A DNA stretch of 44,656 bases from Nitrospinaceae bacterium (GTDB taxonomy: Bacteria > Nitrospinota > Nitrospinia > Nitrospinales > VA-1): NCBI GenBank assembly GCA_029261475.1, contig JAJDBG010000004.1:1-44656 (forward strand). The letters run 5' to 3'. Shown piece after piece: positions 25,383 to 33,704 of this stretch. The translations under genes and the position numbers were made by a program. The notes beneath the pieces are model-generated. The model did no database searches and had not been told where the DNA came from. It was given only the letters and a program-made list of their open reading frames with translations. Position 1 is the first letter of the stretch. Every line of letters starts with the position of its first letter.

Positions 25383-26405
25383 ATGAATTATCATTTAAAA
25401 CTTCTTCTCTCAATTATGCTTCTTTTCTTCGGTTTTTCAACTACCGATATTCCTGCTTTTGGGGCCGAGCCGACACCCGAAACCGAAACAAAAAAAACTC
25501 CCCCGACTCAAGAAAAAGCCTCTGCTATCCCACAAAACTCTCCTCAAGGCGTACCCAGACTTGCTAAATTAGGAGAATACCCCTCCTTTACAGCGACAGG
25601 AGATATTTCCCGCTTTGCAGGAGAAAAGTTATTCATAGATATCAGTTTTCTATGGTTTGAAAATGCCGCCAAAGCTGAGATAGGTTTGTACAAAAACAAA
25701 GACGGCAGTTTCTATTCCATACTGGAGGCAGAAACCTTGGGATTTGTCGGTTTTTTCTCTTCCTACCGCAAACACGTGTACCGAGCCGAGCATGAAGTCG
25801 TTGAAGGGGGAAAACGGTTGAGGACCACTCGATTCACACGCGAAGTCACCATAGCAGATGAGGTAGAAAAAACCGTCAACATCATGGACTATAAGAATAG
25901 AGTCAACAAATGGTATAAATTTTTGAACGAACAGATCATTTCCAAAGGAAGTCGAGAAATCCCGCCGGGTGTTCAATTTGACGGTATTTTATCCGCTTTT
26001 TACAACTTCCGTAATGGTGCTTATGGTCCCTTCAAAGAAGGTGCCGACTACACCATCAATACAATACCCGAGAAAAACACAGCTCAGTTTAAAGTTCATG
26101 TCTTGAGTGCAGAAGAAGAAAATACTCTACGACAAATCCAGGATCGCCCACAAGCCGATACTCACGCTCTTCGTGTCACGATCCCCCCCGAAATTTTCAA
26201 AACAGCCAACGGGGAACTCAAATTCTGGAGCTCCAAGCACCTCATCCCCATAGAAACAACAGTTGAGGACTACGTCCTCCTCGGAGACCTCCATGCCAGG
26301 CTAAATCGCAGAGAGAAAAACGCTCCCATGATAGAAGTTCAAAAACCCGTCGTCGCACCAACCGCCAAACCTCCTGCACCGACAGAAAAACCCGCTAAAC
26401 CTTAA
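25383..26405 (+). CDS. DUF3108 domain periplasmic/outer-membrane-associated protein
   Basis: A 340-residue protein with a signal peptide (hydrophobic core LLLSIMLLFFGFSTTDIPAFG, cleavage near residue 28) in two parts, then a Pro/Thr-rich linker to about residue 60. A beta-rich domain of the DUF3108 type follows (about 65-300: GEKLFIDISFLWFENAAKAE, ...YKNRVNKWY..., FDGILSAFYNFRN). The end is a Pro/Ala/Lys-rich tail. DUF3108 proteins are exported and structurally related to lipid-binding LolA-like folds, but function is not established. Its stop codon overlaps the stop of the convergent gene by 3 bases. Confidence 0.82.
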   Translation: MNYHLKLLLSIMLLFFGFSTTDIPAFGAEPTPETETKKTPPTQEKASAIPQNSPQGVPRLAKLGEYPSFTATGDISRFAGEKLFIDISFLWFENAAKAEIGLYKNKDGSFYSILEAETLGFVGFFSSYRKHVYRAEHEVVEGGKRLRTTRFTREVTIADEVEKTVNIMDYKNRVNKWYKFLNEQIISKGSREIPPGVQFDGILSAFYNFRNGAYGPFKEGADYTINTIPEKNTAQFKVHVLSAEEENTLRQIQDRPQADTHALRVTIPPEIFKTANGELKFWSSKHLIPIETTVEDYVLLGDLHARLNRREKNAPMIEVQKPVVAPTAKPPAPTEKPAKP

Positions 26406-26746
26406 ACGTCAAACATCGGTTGTGGGGGATCTTTCCAGATATTGAGCTCGGTTGTCTCATCCAGCATGACCTGTCCAAAGGAAGCAGAATAAGGGGCGAT
26501 AGCATCGGGCTCGAAATCGACCGTCACTTTTTTAATGTCCCAATTTCCCTTTTCAGGCCCTACCAAGGTCAAGCTATGTGCGAAACTATTCACTTCAAAT
26601 CCGCCCTCAAAAGACTGCCCTTCTGCAGTAGAGCCTACGCAATCCTCTAGCGGAACCTTGTGATTGTTGATACAGAAATTAACCGGACCTTCCATTCCAG
26701 AGTCGCCGGTCTCAATTTTAACTTTAAAACGATTCAATTTAGGCAT
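26402..26746 (-). CDS. Hypothetical protein translationally coupled to Nfu
   Basis: A 114-residue soluble, apparently beta-rich protein with no signal peptide and two cysteines (C25 and C36 in FCINNHKVPLEDC). Its ATG at 26746 lies inside the end of the Nfu gene (8-base overlap). GGGAGAG sits 4 bases before it, so the two are translated together. No family recognised. Co-expression with an Fe-S scaffold suggests a role in Fe-S or thiol chemistry, but this is inference from context only. Confidence 0.78.
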   Translation of the reverse strand: MPKLNRFKVKIETGDSGMEGPVNFCINNHKVPLEDCVGSTAEGQSFEGGFEVNSFAHSLTLVGPEKGNWDIKKVTVDFEPDAIAPYSASFGQVMLDETTELNIWKDPPQPMFDV

Positions 26747-27620
26747 TCAGCTCTCCCTGAAAAAATGGATTGAGTCCCGCCGCATGATCGGTCTCGTCAT
26801 AAATGGCTCCAACCTGAGGCACAAATTTTCTAAATGTGGTGTGGATCCCTTGCTTCAATGTTAGATCAGCGGCACTACAACCCTGGCACCCTCCCCCCAT
26901 TTGAACAGTCACCGTATTGCCCTTAACAGATAATAAAGTGATGTTTCCACCATGACCCGCAACACCCGGGTTCACTTCCACATCGATGGCATTTTGGATA
27001 CCACTTCGAATCTCTTCTTCTGATGGCATTTCAGCCAATATTTTTTCGGAAAGCAAAGCTCCCCCTTCATTCAATATTTCCCGAACCTTTTTACCCACTT
27101 CAATAGCCAGGGGTTTCCAGTCGACCAGTGTTTTATCTTCCCGCGTCAAAGTAAAGGTCGACTCATGGACCAACACCGTTTCCACATCCCCCAAACCGAA
27201 CAGGCCTTCAGCTAAAGGCGAGCCTGCCGCCGATTCGAAACCAGAAAAATACCAGGAATGTCCTTTCAGCAAATCACGATTGACTCGAAACAAACACTGG
27301 TCTCCACTCGGAGAAGGTTGTGCCTTGATCAACACATCGGGGCTTTCAGGAAATACGTTACTCTCAATGGCAGGTGCCTGAATGACTTTTCGAAGAACAG
27401 GCGTCTCTTGATGTTCCTCACGAGAAGGTGGTTCAATGATCGCTCCTTCGTTTTCAACTGCTGAAACGGAAGATACAGTCTCCTCCTGCTTGCTTTCATC
27501 CTTAATATTTTCTACTTTATTCTCCTCCAAAGAAGCGGGGACACTCGGCACGTTAGACGCGCTTTCCTCCTCTTTTGTTCCTCCAGAAAAGATAGTCTTC
27601 ACTTTATTTAAAAAATTCAA
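26739..27620 (-). CDS. Nfu-type Fe-S scaffold protein (TTG start)
   Basis: The open frame starts at GTG 27641, but the TTG at 27620 has AAGGAG (27632-27627) exactly 6 bases upstream and is preferred (293 residues). After an acidic linker (about residues 15-85) comes an Nfu N-terminal domain (about 90-180, with CLFRVNRDLLKGHSWYFSG). The NifU-like C-terminal domain follows, carrying the cluster-binding pair in GGGCQGCSAADLTLKQG (C245 and C248). Nfu proteins carry 4Fe-4S clusters to target enzymes. A siroheme/4Fe-4S reductase and a radical-SAM enzyme elsewhere in the window are the kind of clients served. Confidence 0.9.
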   Translation of the reverse strand: MNFLNKVKTIFSGGTKEEESASNVPSVPASLEENKVENIKDESKQEETVSSVSAVENEGAIIEPPSREEHQETPVLRKVIQAPAIESNVFPESPDVLIKAQPSPSGDQCLFRVNRDLLKGHSWYFSGFESAAGSPLAEGLFGLGDVETVLVHESTFTLTREDKTLVDWKPLAIEVGKKVREILNEGGALLSEKILAEMPSEEEIRSGIQNAIDVEVNPGVAGHGGNITLLSVKGNTVTVQMGGGCQGCSAADLTLKQGIHTTFRKFVPQVGAIYDETDHAAGLNPFFQGELNA

Positions 27621-27846
27621 AGCATTCTCCTTAAAAAACACACTTGACGAAAATTAAACGAAAATCAATCAAGACATCGCAGACCAACTCTATTGGGAGG
27701 CAAAATCCAGCTAAAAGTTTTTAAAATTTACGGTAATATTTCCAATTAAAAAACCACCGCCAGAAAACCCCAAGCCATAAAGAACAATCAATCGCAACCC
27801 GCAAGCGTCATCACACAATTTTCTATTTTACATCTCAACTACCAGA

Positions 27847-28209
27847 TCAAGCTCTGAAAGCATTTTCAATGATCTGAATATTCCAGTCATCCGGCTTCCC
27901 TTCAACCGTCACCACATCAAAACGGATGTCTCTACCCGTCACCTTGTAACGAGCAAGAAAGCTTTCCGCTACCATAATAATTTTTCTTTGTTTTTGATTG
28001 TTTACGGCTACTAATGCACCGCCAAATCTAGACCCTGAACGGGTCTTTACTTCAATGAAAACGATGGCTTTTCCATGCTCAGCAATCACGTCTATCTCGC
28101 CAACAGCCACCCTAAAGTTGGTTTTTAAAATGCGATAACCGTTTTTCTTGAGGTGTCGAACAGCCTCTGCTTCGCCCAAGTCACCTAATTTCTTTCGCTC
28201 TTGAGTCAA
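27847..28209 (-). CDS. YraN family (UPF0102) endonuclease-like protein
   Basis: About 120 residues from the TTG at 28209, which has GGAG 8 bases upstream; the frame also extends to a TTG at 28236 without a ribosome-binding site. The fold is a small PD-(D/E)xK nuclease-like domain, marked by LGDLGEAEAVRHLKKNGYRIL, GEIDVIAEHG and FIEVKTRSG, with the metal-ligand Asp and the ExK pair present. The biological role is unknown; relatives are often near rnhB and lepB, which are not here. Confidence 0.9.
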   Translation of the reverse strand: MTQERKKLGDLGEAEAVRHLKKNGYRILKTNFRVAVGEIDVIAEHGKAIVFIEVKTRSGSRFGGALVAVNNQKQRKIIMVAESFLARYKVTGRDIRFDVVTVEGKPDDWNIQIIENAFRA

Positions 28210-28414
28210 TTCAATCGCTCCACTACTGGCATACAATTACAAACGGTCACTGCAAGCCCTCGCACAACTGCAAATCAATATATTAACAGAAGAATTTGCA
28301 GTTCAGCAATACCTCCCTCTTGCGCTGGAGTCGCTCAATTTAAAACCTGTAAATGTAATAAGGTTTGCACTCTGCCCGCTTGGATTCTTATAAATACTCT
28401 GATATGCTTAGCTC

Positions 28415-28816
28415 ATGATCTTAAGCTTGGATGACATCCCTTGGAGCGGCGGAATACTCTCGTTCTTAATCTGGTTGGCGCAATCGGCAGTTTTTTACTT
28501 TGTATGCTTTGTCGCCGCGATGAATGCTATTGACGATTTCACTCGTAATAGCGCAATCAAAATACCCATGATGTGGGGTATCTCCATTCTATCCGCCGGT
28601 CTGATGTTTGTCTTAAATTACCAGCCCATAGTATTGATCGTCATCATGTTAATCGCAAACTGGTTTCGTATCTTGCAATTTGAGAAAAAAATGGCGAACG
28701 AAACACCGCCAGCAGTCATGAACAAAGCTCTCTATTTTTTAGCAAGTTACGGCTATATCTTCCTCACCTACTACATACACCTAAAGATTAAGTTTTTAGT
28801 CGTAAACTCACAATAA
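28415..28816 (+). CDS. Hypothetical membrane protein with four helices
   Basis: A 133-residue hydrophobic protein with about four membrane helices (about residues 12-36, 48-66, 69-86 and 105-128). No ribosome-binding site is clear and no family was recognised. Coding potential rests on the long open frame with a consistent membrane topology and on the tidy convergent stop 2 bases from the next gene. Confidence 0.65.
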   Translation: MILSLDDIPWSGGILSFLIWLAQSAVFYFVCFVAAMNAIDDFTRNSAIKIPMMWGISILSAGLMFVLNYQPIVLIVIMLIANWFRILQFEKKMANETPPAVMNKALYFLASYGYIFLTYYIHLKIKFLVVNSQ

Positions 28817-28818
28817 TA

Positions 28819-29565
28819 CTAAACAATTCCCCAAGCCTTTGTTTCTGACTTGTATCTTCGATACGTCTCCCCAAACTTATCCTCTAGTGCTTTTTCTTCG
28901 TAAAAAATCCTAAACTGAAAACCAAACCAAGCTGAAAACATAGCCAAAATACCAACAGGCCAAGAGTGAGTATTCAGCGCATAAGCACGAATGACAACCA
29001 TCATCCCAACATAAGTGGGGTGCCTCATCCAACGATACAACTGATCGGTTTTCAACGTTTGCTCAGTTCTGAAAGCAATATCAAATTTAAATCCCAAAAC
29101 ACCGATTTGATAAACCGCCAATGCCCTTAGCAAAGCACCCGCAAAAAAGATTCCAGATATGAGCAGACACTCTCCAAGTGAAACCGGGTCACCACAGCTT
29201 CTGGCGTAAAAAGAAGTTCCAATCAATGCAAAAGCTATCGGCAAAGTGTGACCAAATAATTGCCTGAAGTATTCCTTGGAAAAAGTGGCATCACCTTTTT
29301 TGACTGTCGAAACAAATAAAATCAGCTCCAGCAACCCAAAAATCACATTCAGGAACGATACAATGAGAAATCTTTCCGCAAATTGTTCTTCAAACCCGAG
29401 CGGAACCAAGGGTGCCAAATAAATGAAGCCGACCAGAAGCGTCGTAACATTCAGATTTTTCGCCAAAGCTACGATAAAAGCAAAAAGAAACAAGTAAAAA
29501 TTGATCTGAATGAGAAGTTCAGCCATAATCAGAAGATCCGTCACTAAAATAGAGTCGGTTTTCAA
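28819..29565 (-). CDS. Isoprenylcysteine carboxyl methyltransferase (ICMT)-like membrane protein
   Basis: A 248-residue integral membrane protein. The C-terminal signature LYRWMRHPTYVGMMVVIRAY and the RIFYEEKALEDKFGETYRRY segment match the ICMT/phospholipid methyltransferase/NnrU group, which uses S-adenosylmethionine or binds related ligands in the membrane. The substrate is unknown; bacteria usually lack prenylated proteins. The start is TTG 29565 with GGGA upstream; the in-frame ATG at residue 14 (MAELLIQINF) is an alternative. Confidence 0.82.
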   Translation of the reverse strand: MKTDSILVTDLLIMAELLIQINFYLFLFAFIVALAKNLNVTTLLVGFIYLAPLVPLGFEEQFAERFLIVSFLNVIFGLLELILFVSTVKKGDATFSKEYFRQLFGHTLPIAFALIGTSFYARSCGDPVSLGECLLISGIFFAGALLRALAVYQIGVLGFKFDIAFRTEQTLKTDQLYRWMRHPTYVGMMVVIRAYALNTHSWPVGILAMFSAWFGFQFRIFYEEKALEDKFGETYRRYKSETKAWGIV

Positions 29566-29648
29566 GGTAATCCCATTATCAGAGCACCCCGCAAACCCTT
29601 ATTTTAAACTGTAAAAATCTCTTTCCAGCATTAAAGTACAGTATTTCT

Positions 29649-29676
29649 TTGTCTTTTGGGACCCATTTATTATAAA
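29649..29676 (+). promoter_or_regulatory. Candidate promoter of the siroheme reductase gene
   Basis: TTGTCT at 29649-29654 and TATAAA at 29671-29676, 16 bases apart, lie about 37 bases upstream of the ATG at 29713. GAGG at 29701-29704 is the ribosome-binding site. Confidence 0.5.
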
Positions 29677-29712
29677 ATGAGGTTTTAATCCTATTTCTAT
29701 GAGGTTGGCAAA

Positions 29713-32085
29713 ATGGACGCCAAAGTAGTGAATATACCTGAAATCGTTCGGCGTGAGATCGAGGAATTTGAATCAGAGGTCGAACGCCTCAATCGCGGAG
29801 AAGTCAGCGACGACGACTTCAAACGCTTTCGCCTGCAACAAGGCATTTATGGACAACGCCAGGAAAATCAGCAAATGGTTCGAACCAAGTTGCCGCAGGG
29901 TCAAATAACTGCGGATCAGTTGGGTTGCCTTGCTGACTTTGCCGATAAATTTTCCAATAAAATCCTGCATGTGACCACGCGTCAGGATATTCAATTTCAT
30001 TATGTAGATGTCAACGACGTTCCCGAAGCCATGACCCTTCTGGCTGAAAATGACATGACCACACGGGAAGCTTGTGGCAATACCGTAAGAAATGTAACGG
30101 CCTGCCATAAGGCGGGAACGTGTTCGGCAGAATTATTCGACGTAGTTCCATACGGGAAAGCGGTCACTAATTTTCTTCTACGTCAACAAATCACCCAGAA
30201 TTTACCCAGAAAATTCAAAATCAGCCTTGGGGGTTGTAAAGGTTGTGGTTTGTCCCCCATGCACGATATCGGTCTGAATGCAGCACAGCAGGAAGTAAAC
30301 GGTAAAACCATTCGCGGCTTCAAAGTCCTGATTGGCGGCGGCCTCGGTTCATCACCAAGAACCGCTCAACACTTCAGCGATTTTGTGCCTGCCGAAGACC
30401 TGCTCAGACTCTGCGAATCCGTTGTTGCCGTTTTCGACAAGCACGGCGACAAAAGGAACCGGAACAAGGCTCGTCTCAAATTCGTATTGGACAAACTGGG
30501 TGTTGAAAAGGTCAATGAACTGATTGAAGAGGAGTTTAAAAGCCGTGAGGGGAAAGAGTACCCGGCTATCGAAGTTCCAGACCCGTCTATTCCCGCAATT
30601 CCAGAATTCGAAGCAAGCAGTGAATTTGATGCTGACCCCGAATTTCAATCCTGGGTGACTCGTAATACTCTGGAGCAGAAACAAAAAGGCTTTTTTAACG
30701 TGCAGATCAAATTGGCACTGGGCGATTTTAATAGCGATCAGGCGCGAGCCATTAGCACTGCGGCTTCTCAATTTGCCGGTGGGAAGATCGTTATGACGGT
30801 CAATCAGAACGTCATGATTCCCTGGGTCAAAAAAGATGCTTTTGGGTCCATTTTTGGGGTTCTCAAAAAAATCGGACTGCACAAGGCGGGAACAGAAGAA
30901 ATTAGAGACATCACTTGCTGTCCCGGATCGGAAACCTGTAATCTGGGCATCACCGCATCGCGTGGGCTATCCACAGAGCTGAACAAGGAAATGGAGAACG
31001 GGTTTCCTCTTTCTGACGACCTCGATCATATCAGCATCAAAGCGAGTGGCTGTCCCAATTCTTGCGGTCAACATCACATTGCGTCAATCGGACTGCATGG
31101 CGGTGCAAAGAAAATCAACGGCGTATTGACTCCCCATTATGAAATATTTCTGGGTGGTCGAACGAGCGAAGATGCGCTGACCTTTGGCATTCCGGTGATC
31201 AAGGTGCCTGCAAAAAATTCGCCATCGGCTGTCAGAAAAGTAATAGATACCTTCAAGGAAGAAAAACAAGAAAGCGAAAGCTTTGGTGAATTTTTTGATC
31301 GTAAGGGAAAAAGCTATTTCCGCACCCTGCTCCAATCATTCACAACATTGAAGAGCATTGAGGAAACACCTCTGGCTTATATCGACTATGGATCGGAAAA
31401 GAAATTTTCTCTGGAAGATCGTGGTCAAGGTGAATGTGCCGGCGCAGTCACTGACATGATTGAAGATCGTTTGTCAGAAGCTGAAAGAGCTCAATTCCAG
31501 AGCAAGCGTTCCATGGAAAAAAGTGACTTTGCAGAAGCTGTGGATCACGGCAAACGCTCAGTTGTCGCTTCTGCCCGTGCCCTTCTGGTGACAGAGGGTA
31601 TGGATTTTACTGAAGATCTGGAATGCATGGAAAAATTTCACTCTTTGATCATCGATATGGAAATCGTCGAAGCACGTTTTGACCAGCTCTTGAATCGCTT
31701 TGGAGAAAACAAGAACGACAAGGAAACGGCTCAATGGTGGTCTGACAATGCTCTGGATTTGCTCGAACAATGCAAACGCATCAACGACAAACTGCATTCG
31801 GAGAAAACACTGCGAATTCGAACCGGTGGAGAAGAAGAGAAACCTGCTCAAGGAGACTCTGCTCCAAGTCAAAACATCGACCTTCTTGGCGTTAAATGTC
31901 CCTTCAACTATGTTAAAGCAAAGCTCAAACTGGAAACCATGAGTTCTGGTCAAATTTTGGAGATAACGCTAGACGATGGAGAACCGATTCACAACGTTCC
32001 CAAAAGCCTGCGCAACGACGGACACGAAGTTATTTCACAAACCGAGGAAGATGGACACCACCGCATTGTAGTTAAAAAAGCATGA
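29713..32085 (+). CDS. Siroheme sulfite/nitrite reductase fused to a helical module and a TusA-like domain
   Basis: A 790-residue fusion. Residues 40-515 are a siroheme/4Fe-4S reductase with both halves. The cluster ligands are C403-x5-C409 and C447-x3-C451. The basic residues lining the siroheme pocket are present: R90 in TTRQD, R126, and K167/K169 in RKFKI. Additional cysteines occur at 131, 137, 175 and 178 (GGCKGCG). Residues about 585-695 are an all-helical, charged module with an SFxxAVxHGKRSVVASARAL-like HEPN pattern. Residues 720-790 are a TusA/SirA-like domain with the sulfur-carrier cysteine at 729 in GVKCPFNY. Enzymes of this type reduce sulfite or nitrite by six electrons; which one cannot be decided. 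The TusA arm suggests the product sulfur may be passed on as persulfide. Confidence 0.93.
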   Translation: MDAKVVNIPEIVRREIEEFESEVERLNRGEVSDDDFKRFRLQQGIYGQRQENQQMVRTKLPQGQITADQLGCLADFADKFSNKILHVTTRQDIQFHYVDVNDVPEAMTLLAENDMTTREACGNTVRNVTACHKAGTCSAELFDVVPYGKAVTNFLLRQQITQNLPRKFKISLGGCKGCGLSPMHDIGLNAAQQEVNGKTIRGFKVLIGGGLGSSPRTAQHFSDFVPAEDLLRLCESVVAVFDKHGDKRNRNKARLKFVLDKLGVEKVNELIEEEFKSREGKEYPAIEVPDPSIPAIPEFEASSEFDADPEFQSWVTRNTLEQKQKGFFNVQIKLALGDFNSDQARAISTAASQFAGGKIVMTVNQNVMIPWVKKDAFGSIFGVLKKIGLHKAGTEEIRDITCCPGSETCNLGITASRGLSTELNKEMENGFPLSDDLDHISIKASGCPNSCGQHHIASIGLHGGAKKINGVLTPHYEIFLGGRTSEDALTFGIPVIKVPAKNSPSAVRKVIDTFKEEKQESESFGEFFDRKGKSYFRTLLQSFTTLKSIEETPLAYIDYGSEKKFSLEDRGQGECAGAVTDMIEDRLSEAERAQFQSKRSMEKSDFAEAVDHGKRSVVASARALLVTEGMDFTEDLECMEKFHSLIIDMEIVEARFDQLLNRFGENKNDKETAQWWSDNALDLLEQCKRINDKLHSEKTLRIRTGGEEEKPAQGDSAPSQNIDLLGVKCPFNYVKAKLKLETMSSGQILEITLDDGEPIHNVPKSLRNDGHEVISQTEEDGHHRIVVKKA

Positions 32086-32154
32086 TAAACATGAAATTAT
32101 GGCTAGAGCCTGGACTCAGAAATGAGTTCAAGCTCCAAATTCGGCGGTATTTCC

Positions 32155-33036
32155 ATGTTTAAAAGTATGACCGGATTTGGCCGCTCCGAGCTACAAAACG
32201 GCGATTACACATGCAAGGTGGAAGCCCGATCTGTGAACAACCGATTTTTAGACGTTAAAACCCGGTTACCACGGAATTTCTCGGCCCTTGAGTTTGATCT
32301 CAAAAAAAGAGTCAAAAGCAAATGCTCCCGGGGATCTATAGATATCTCGATTTCTTTTCAAAGGGATGAAGCCGAAGGTTCGGGAGGAGAAATTCGCCCC
32401 AATCTTGTATTGGCCACCCAGTACCTCAATGCATTCAAAACGGTTCGCGAAAAACTTGAGTTACCTGGTGAGATAGATATCAATAACATTCTTTCCTTGA
32501 AAGATGTCATCCAATACGAGCCATTGGCTCTTAGTTCGGGGATTGAAGAACTGATCACTAACGCGACGGAAGCCGCAATGGACCAGCTCATAGAAATGCG
32601 TGTGGAAGAAGGCAAGCATCTAGAAAAAGAAATTCTCGGTCTTATAAGTGACGTGGAAAAAGAGAAAGATAAGATAAAGCCACGCCAATCGGTCATGGTC
32701 AAGCAGTATCGAGAGCGGCTGAACGAGCGCATTAAAACTCTGACGGAGGGGACCTCAATCGATCCCGCACGATTGGATCAGGAAACCGCTCTGCTAGCGG
32801 ATCGCTGTGATATCACAGAGGAGATCACGCGACTGGAAAGCCATCTGAGTCACTTTAGACAATTGGTTCAATCAGAAGAACCAATGGGGCGAAAACTCGA
32901 ATTTCTTATTCAGGAATTCAATCGCGAAGCCAACACCATCGGCTCTAAAACTCTGGATGTCGAAGTGTCACGGTCTTCTATCGAAATCAAAAGCGCACTG
33001 GAAAAAATACGAGAACAACTGGCCAATATAGAATGA
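32155..33036 (+). CDS. yicC: YicC family endoribonuclease-like protein
   Basis: The open frame begins at 32122, but the ATG at 32155 gives MFKSMTGFGRSE, the standard family opening, so it is chosen (293 residues). Marks: the N-terminal domain with VEARSVNNRFLDVKTRLPR, and the C-terminal domain with DITEEITRLESHLSHFRQ and GRKLEFLIQEFNREANTIGSK in two pieces. YicC proteins are reported endoribonucleases that affect small-RNA stability. The stop overlaps the gmk start (ATGA); yicC-gmk is a conserved pair. Confidence 0.93.
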   Translation: MFKSMTGFGRSELQNGDYTCKVEARSVNNRFLDVKTRLPRNFSALEFDLKKRVKSKCSRGSIDISISFQRDEAEGSGGEIRPNLVLATQYLNAFKTVREKLELPGEIDINNILSLKDVIQYEPLALSSGIEELITNATEAAMDQLIEMRVEEGKHLEKEILGLISDVEKEKDKIKPRQSVMVKQYRERLNERIKTLTEGTSIDPARLDQETALLADRCDITEEITRLESHLSHFRQLVQSEEPMGRKLEFLIQEFNREANTIGSKTLDVEVSRSSIEIKSALEKIREQLANIE

Positions 33037-33704
33037 CGACAAAGGCACTCAAACCCGGAATTCCATTTATCATTTCTGCCCCTTCAGGGACAGGGAAAAC
33101 GACGATCTGTGGAATTCTCCGGAAAAAACTTCCGGGACTCCAGTTTTCAGTGTCCCATACCACGCGCCCTAAACGTGAGGGAGAGCAGGAAGGCGTTGAT
33201 TATTTTTATATATCCAACGAAGAATTTGAGCAAAAAATTGAGAATGCTGATTTTTTAGAATGGGCAAAAACCCACAATAATTATTATGGGACATCCTTTT
33301 CGACCATTATCGAGCACACTCAGAAAGGCCACGACCTTCTCCTGGAACTAGACGTACAGGGTGTGGAGTCACTCAGAGATTCAAATTATAAAGGCGTTTT
33401 TATTTTCATACTTCCACCGTCTCTTGAAGAATTGAAAAGAAGGTTGGATTTCCGGGGAACAGAATCTCCCGAAAAAATTGCCATGCGCCTTGAAACGGGT
33501 AAAAAAGAAATCCTCAGTTACCCTCTTTACGATTATGTACTCACCAATCACATTGCAGAAGAAACGGCCGACACGATAGCTTCCATCATGCACAGCGAAA
33601 AATTTCGCGCTGAACTATACACCCCAAGCTCGTCGGACATACAAACCCTATTAAACCAGAAAAAAGACGCTACATGCTCCCCGCCTTCCTCGAAAAACTC
33701 ATAA
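33033..33704 (+). CDS. gmk: Guanylate kinase
   Basis: A 223-residue guanylate kinase. P-loop APSGTGKTT (residues 16-24), SVSHTTRPKREGEQEGVDYFY for GMP binding, and the lid region DFRGTESPEKIAMRLETGKKE in two parts. It converts GMP and ATP to GDP and ADP. The start overlaps yicC by 4 bases and the last 31 bases overlap hisC in another frame, which points to one tightly packed transcript. Confidence 0.96.
   Translation: MTTKALKPGIPFIISAPSGTGKTTICGILRKKLPGLQFSVSHTTRPKREGEQEGVDYFYISNEEFEQKIENADFLEWAKTHNNYYGTSFSTIIEHTQKGHDLLLELDVQGVESLRDSNYKGVFIFILPPSLEELKRRLDFRGTESPEKIAMRLETGKKEILSYPLYDYVLTNHIAEETADTIASIMHSEKFRAELYTPSSSDIQTLLNQKKDATCSPPSSKNS

Noticed and set aside
29713-32085. Nitrite reductase of denitrification or ammonification as a firm call
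   Set aside because: Siroheme sulfite and nitrite reductases share all motifs seen here, and no transporter or regulator nearby separates them.
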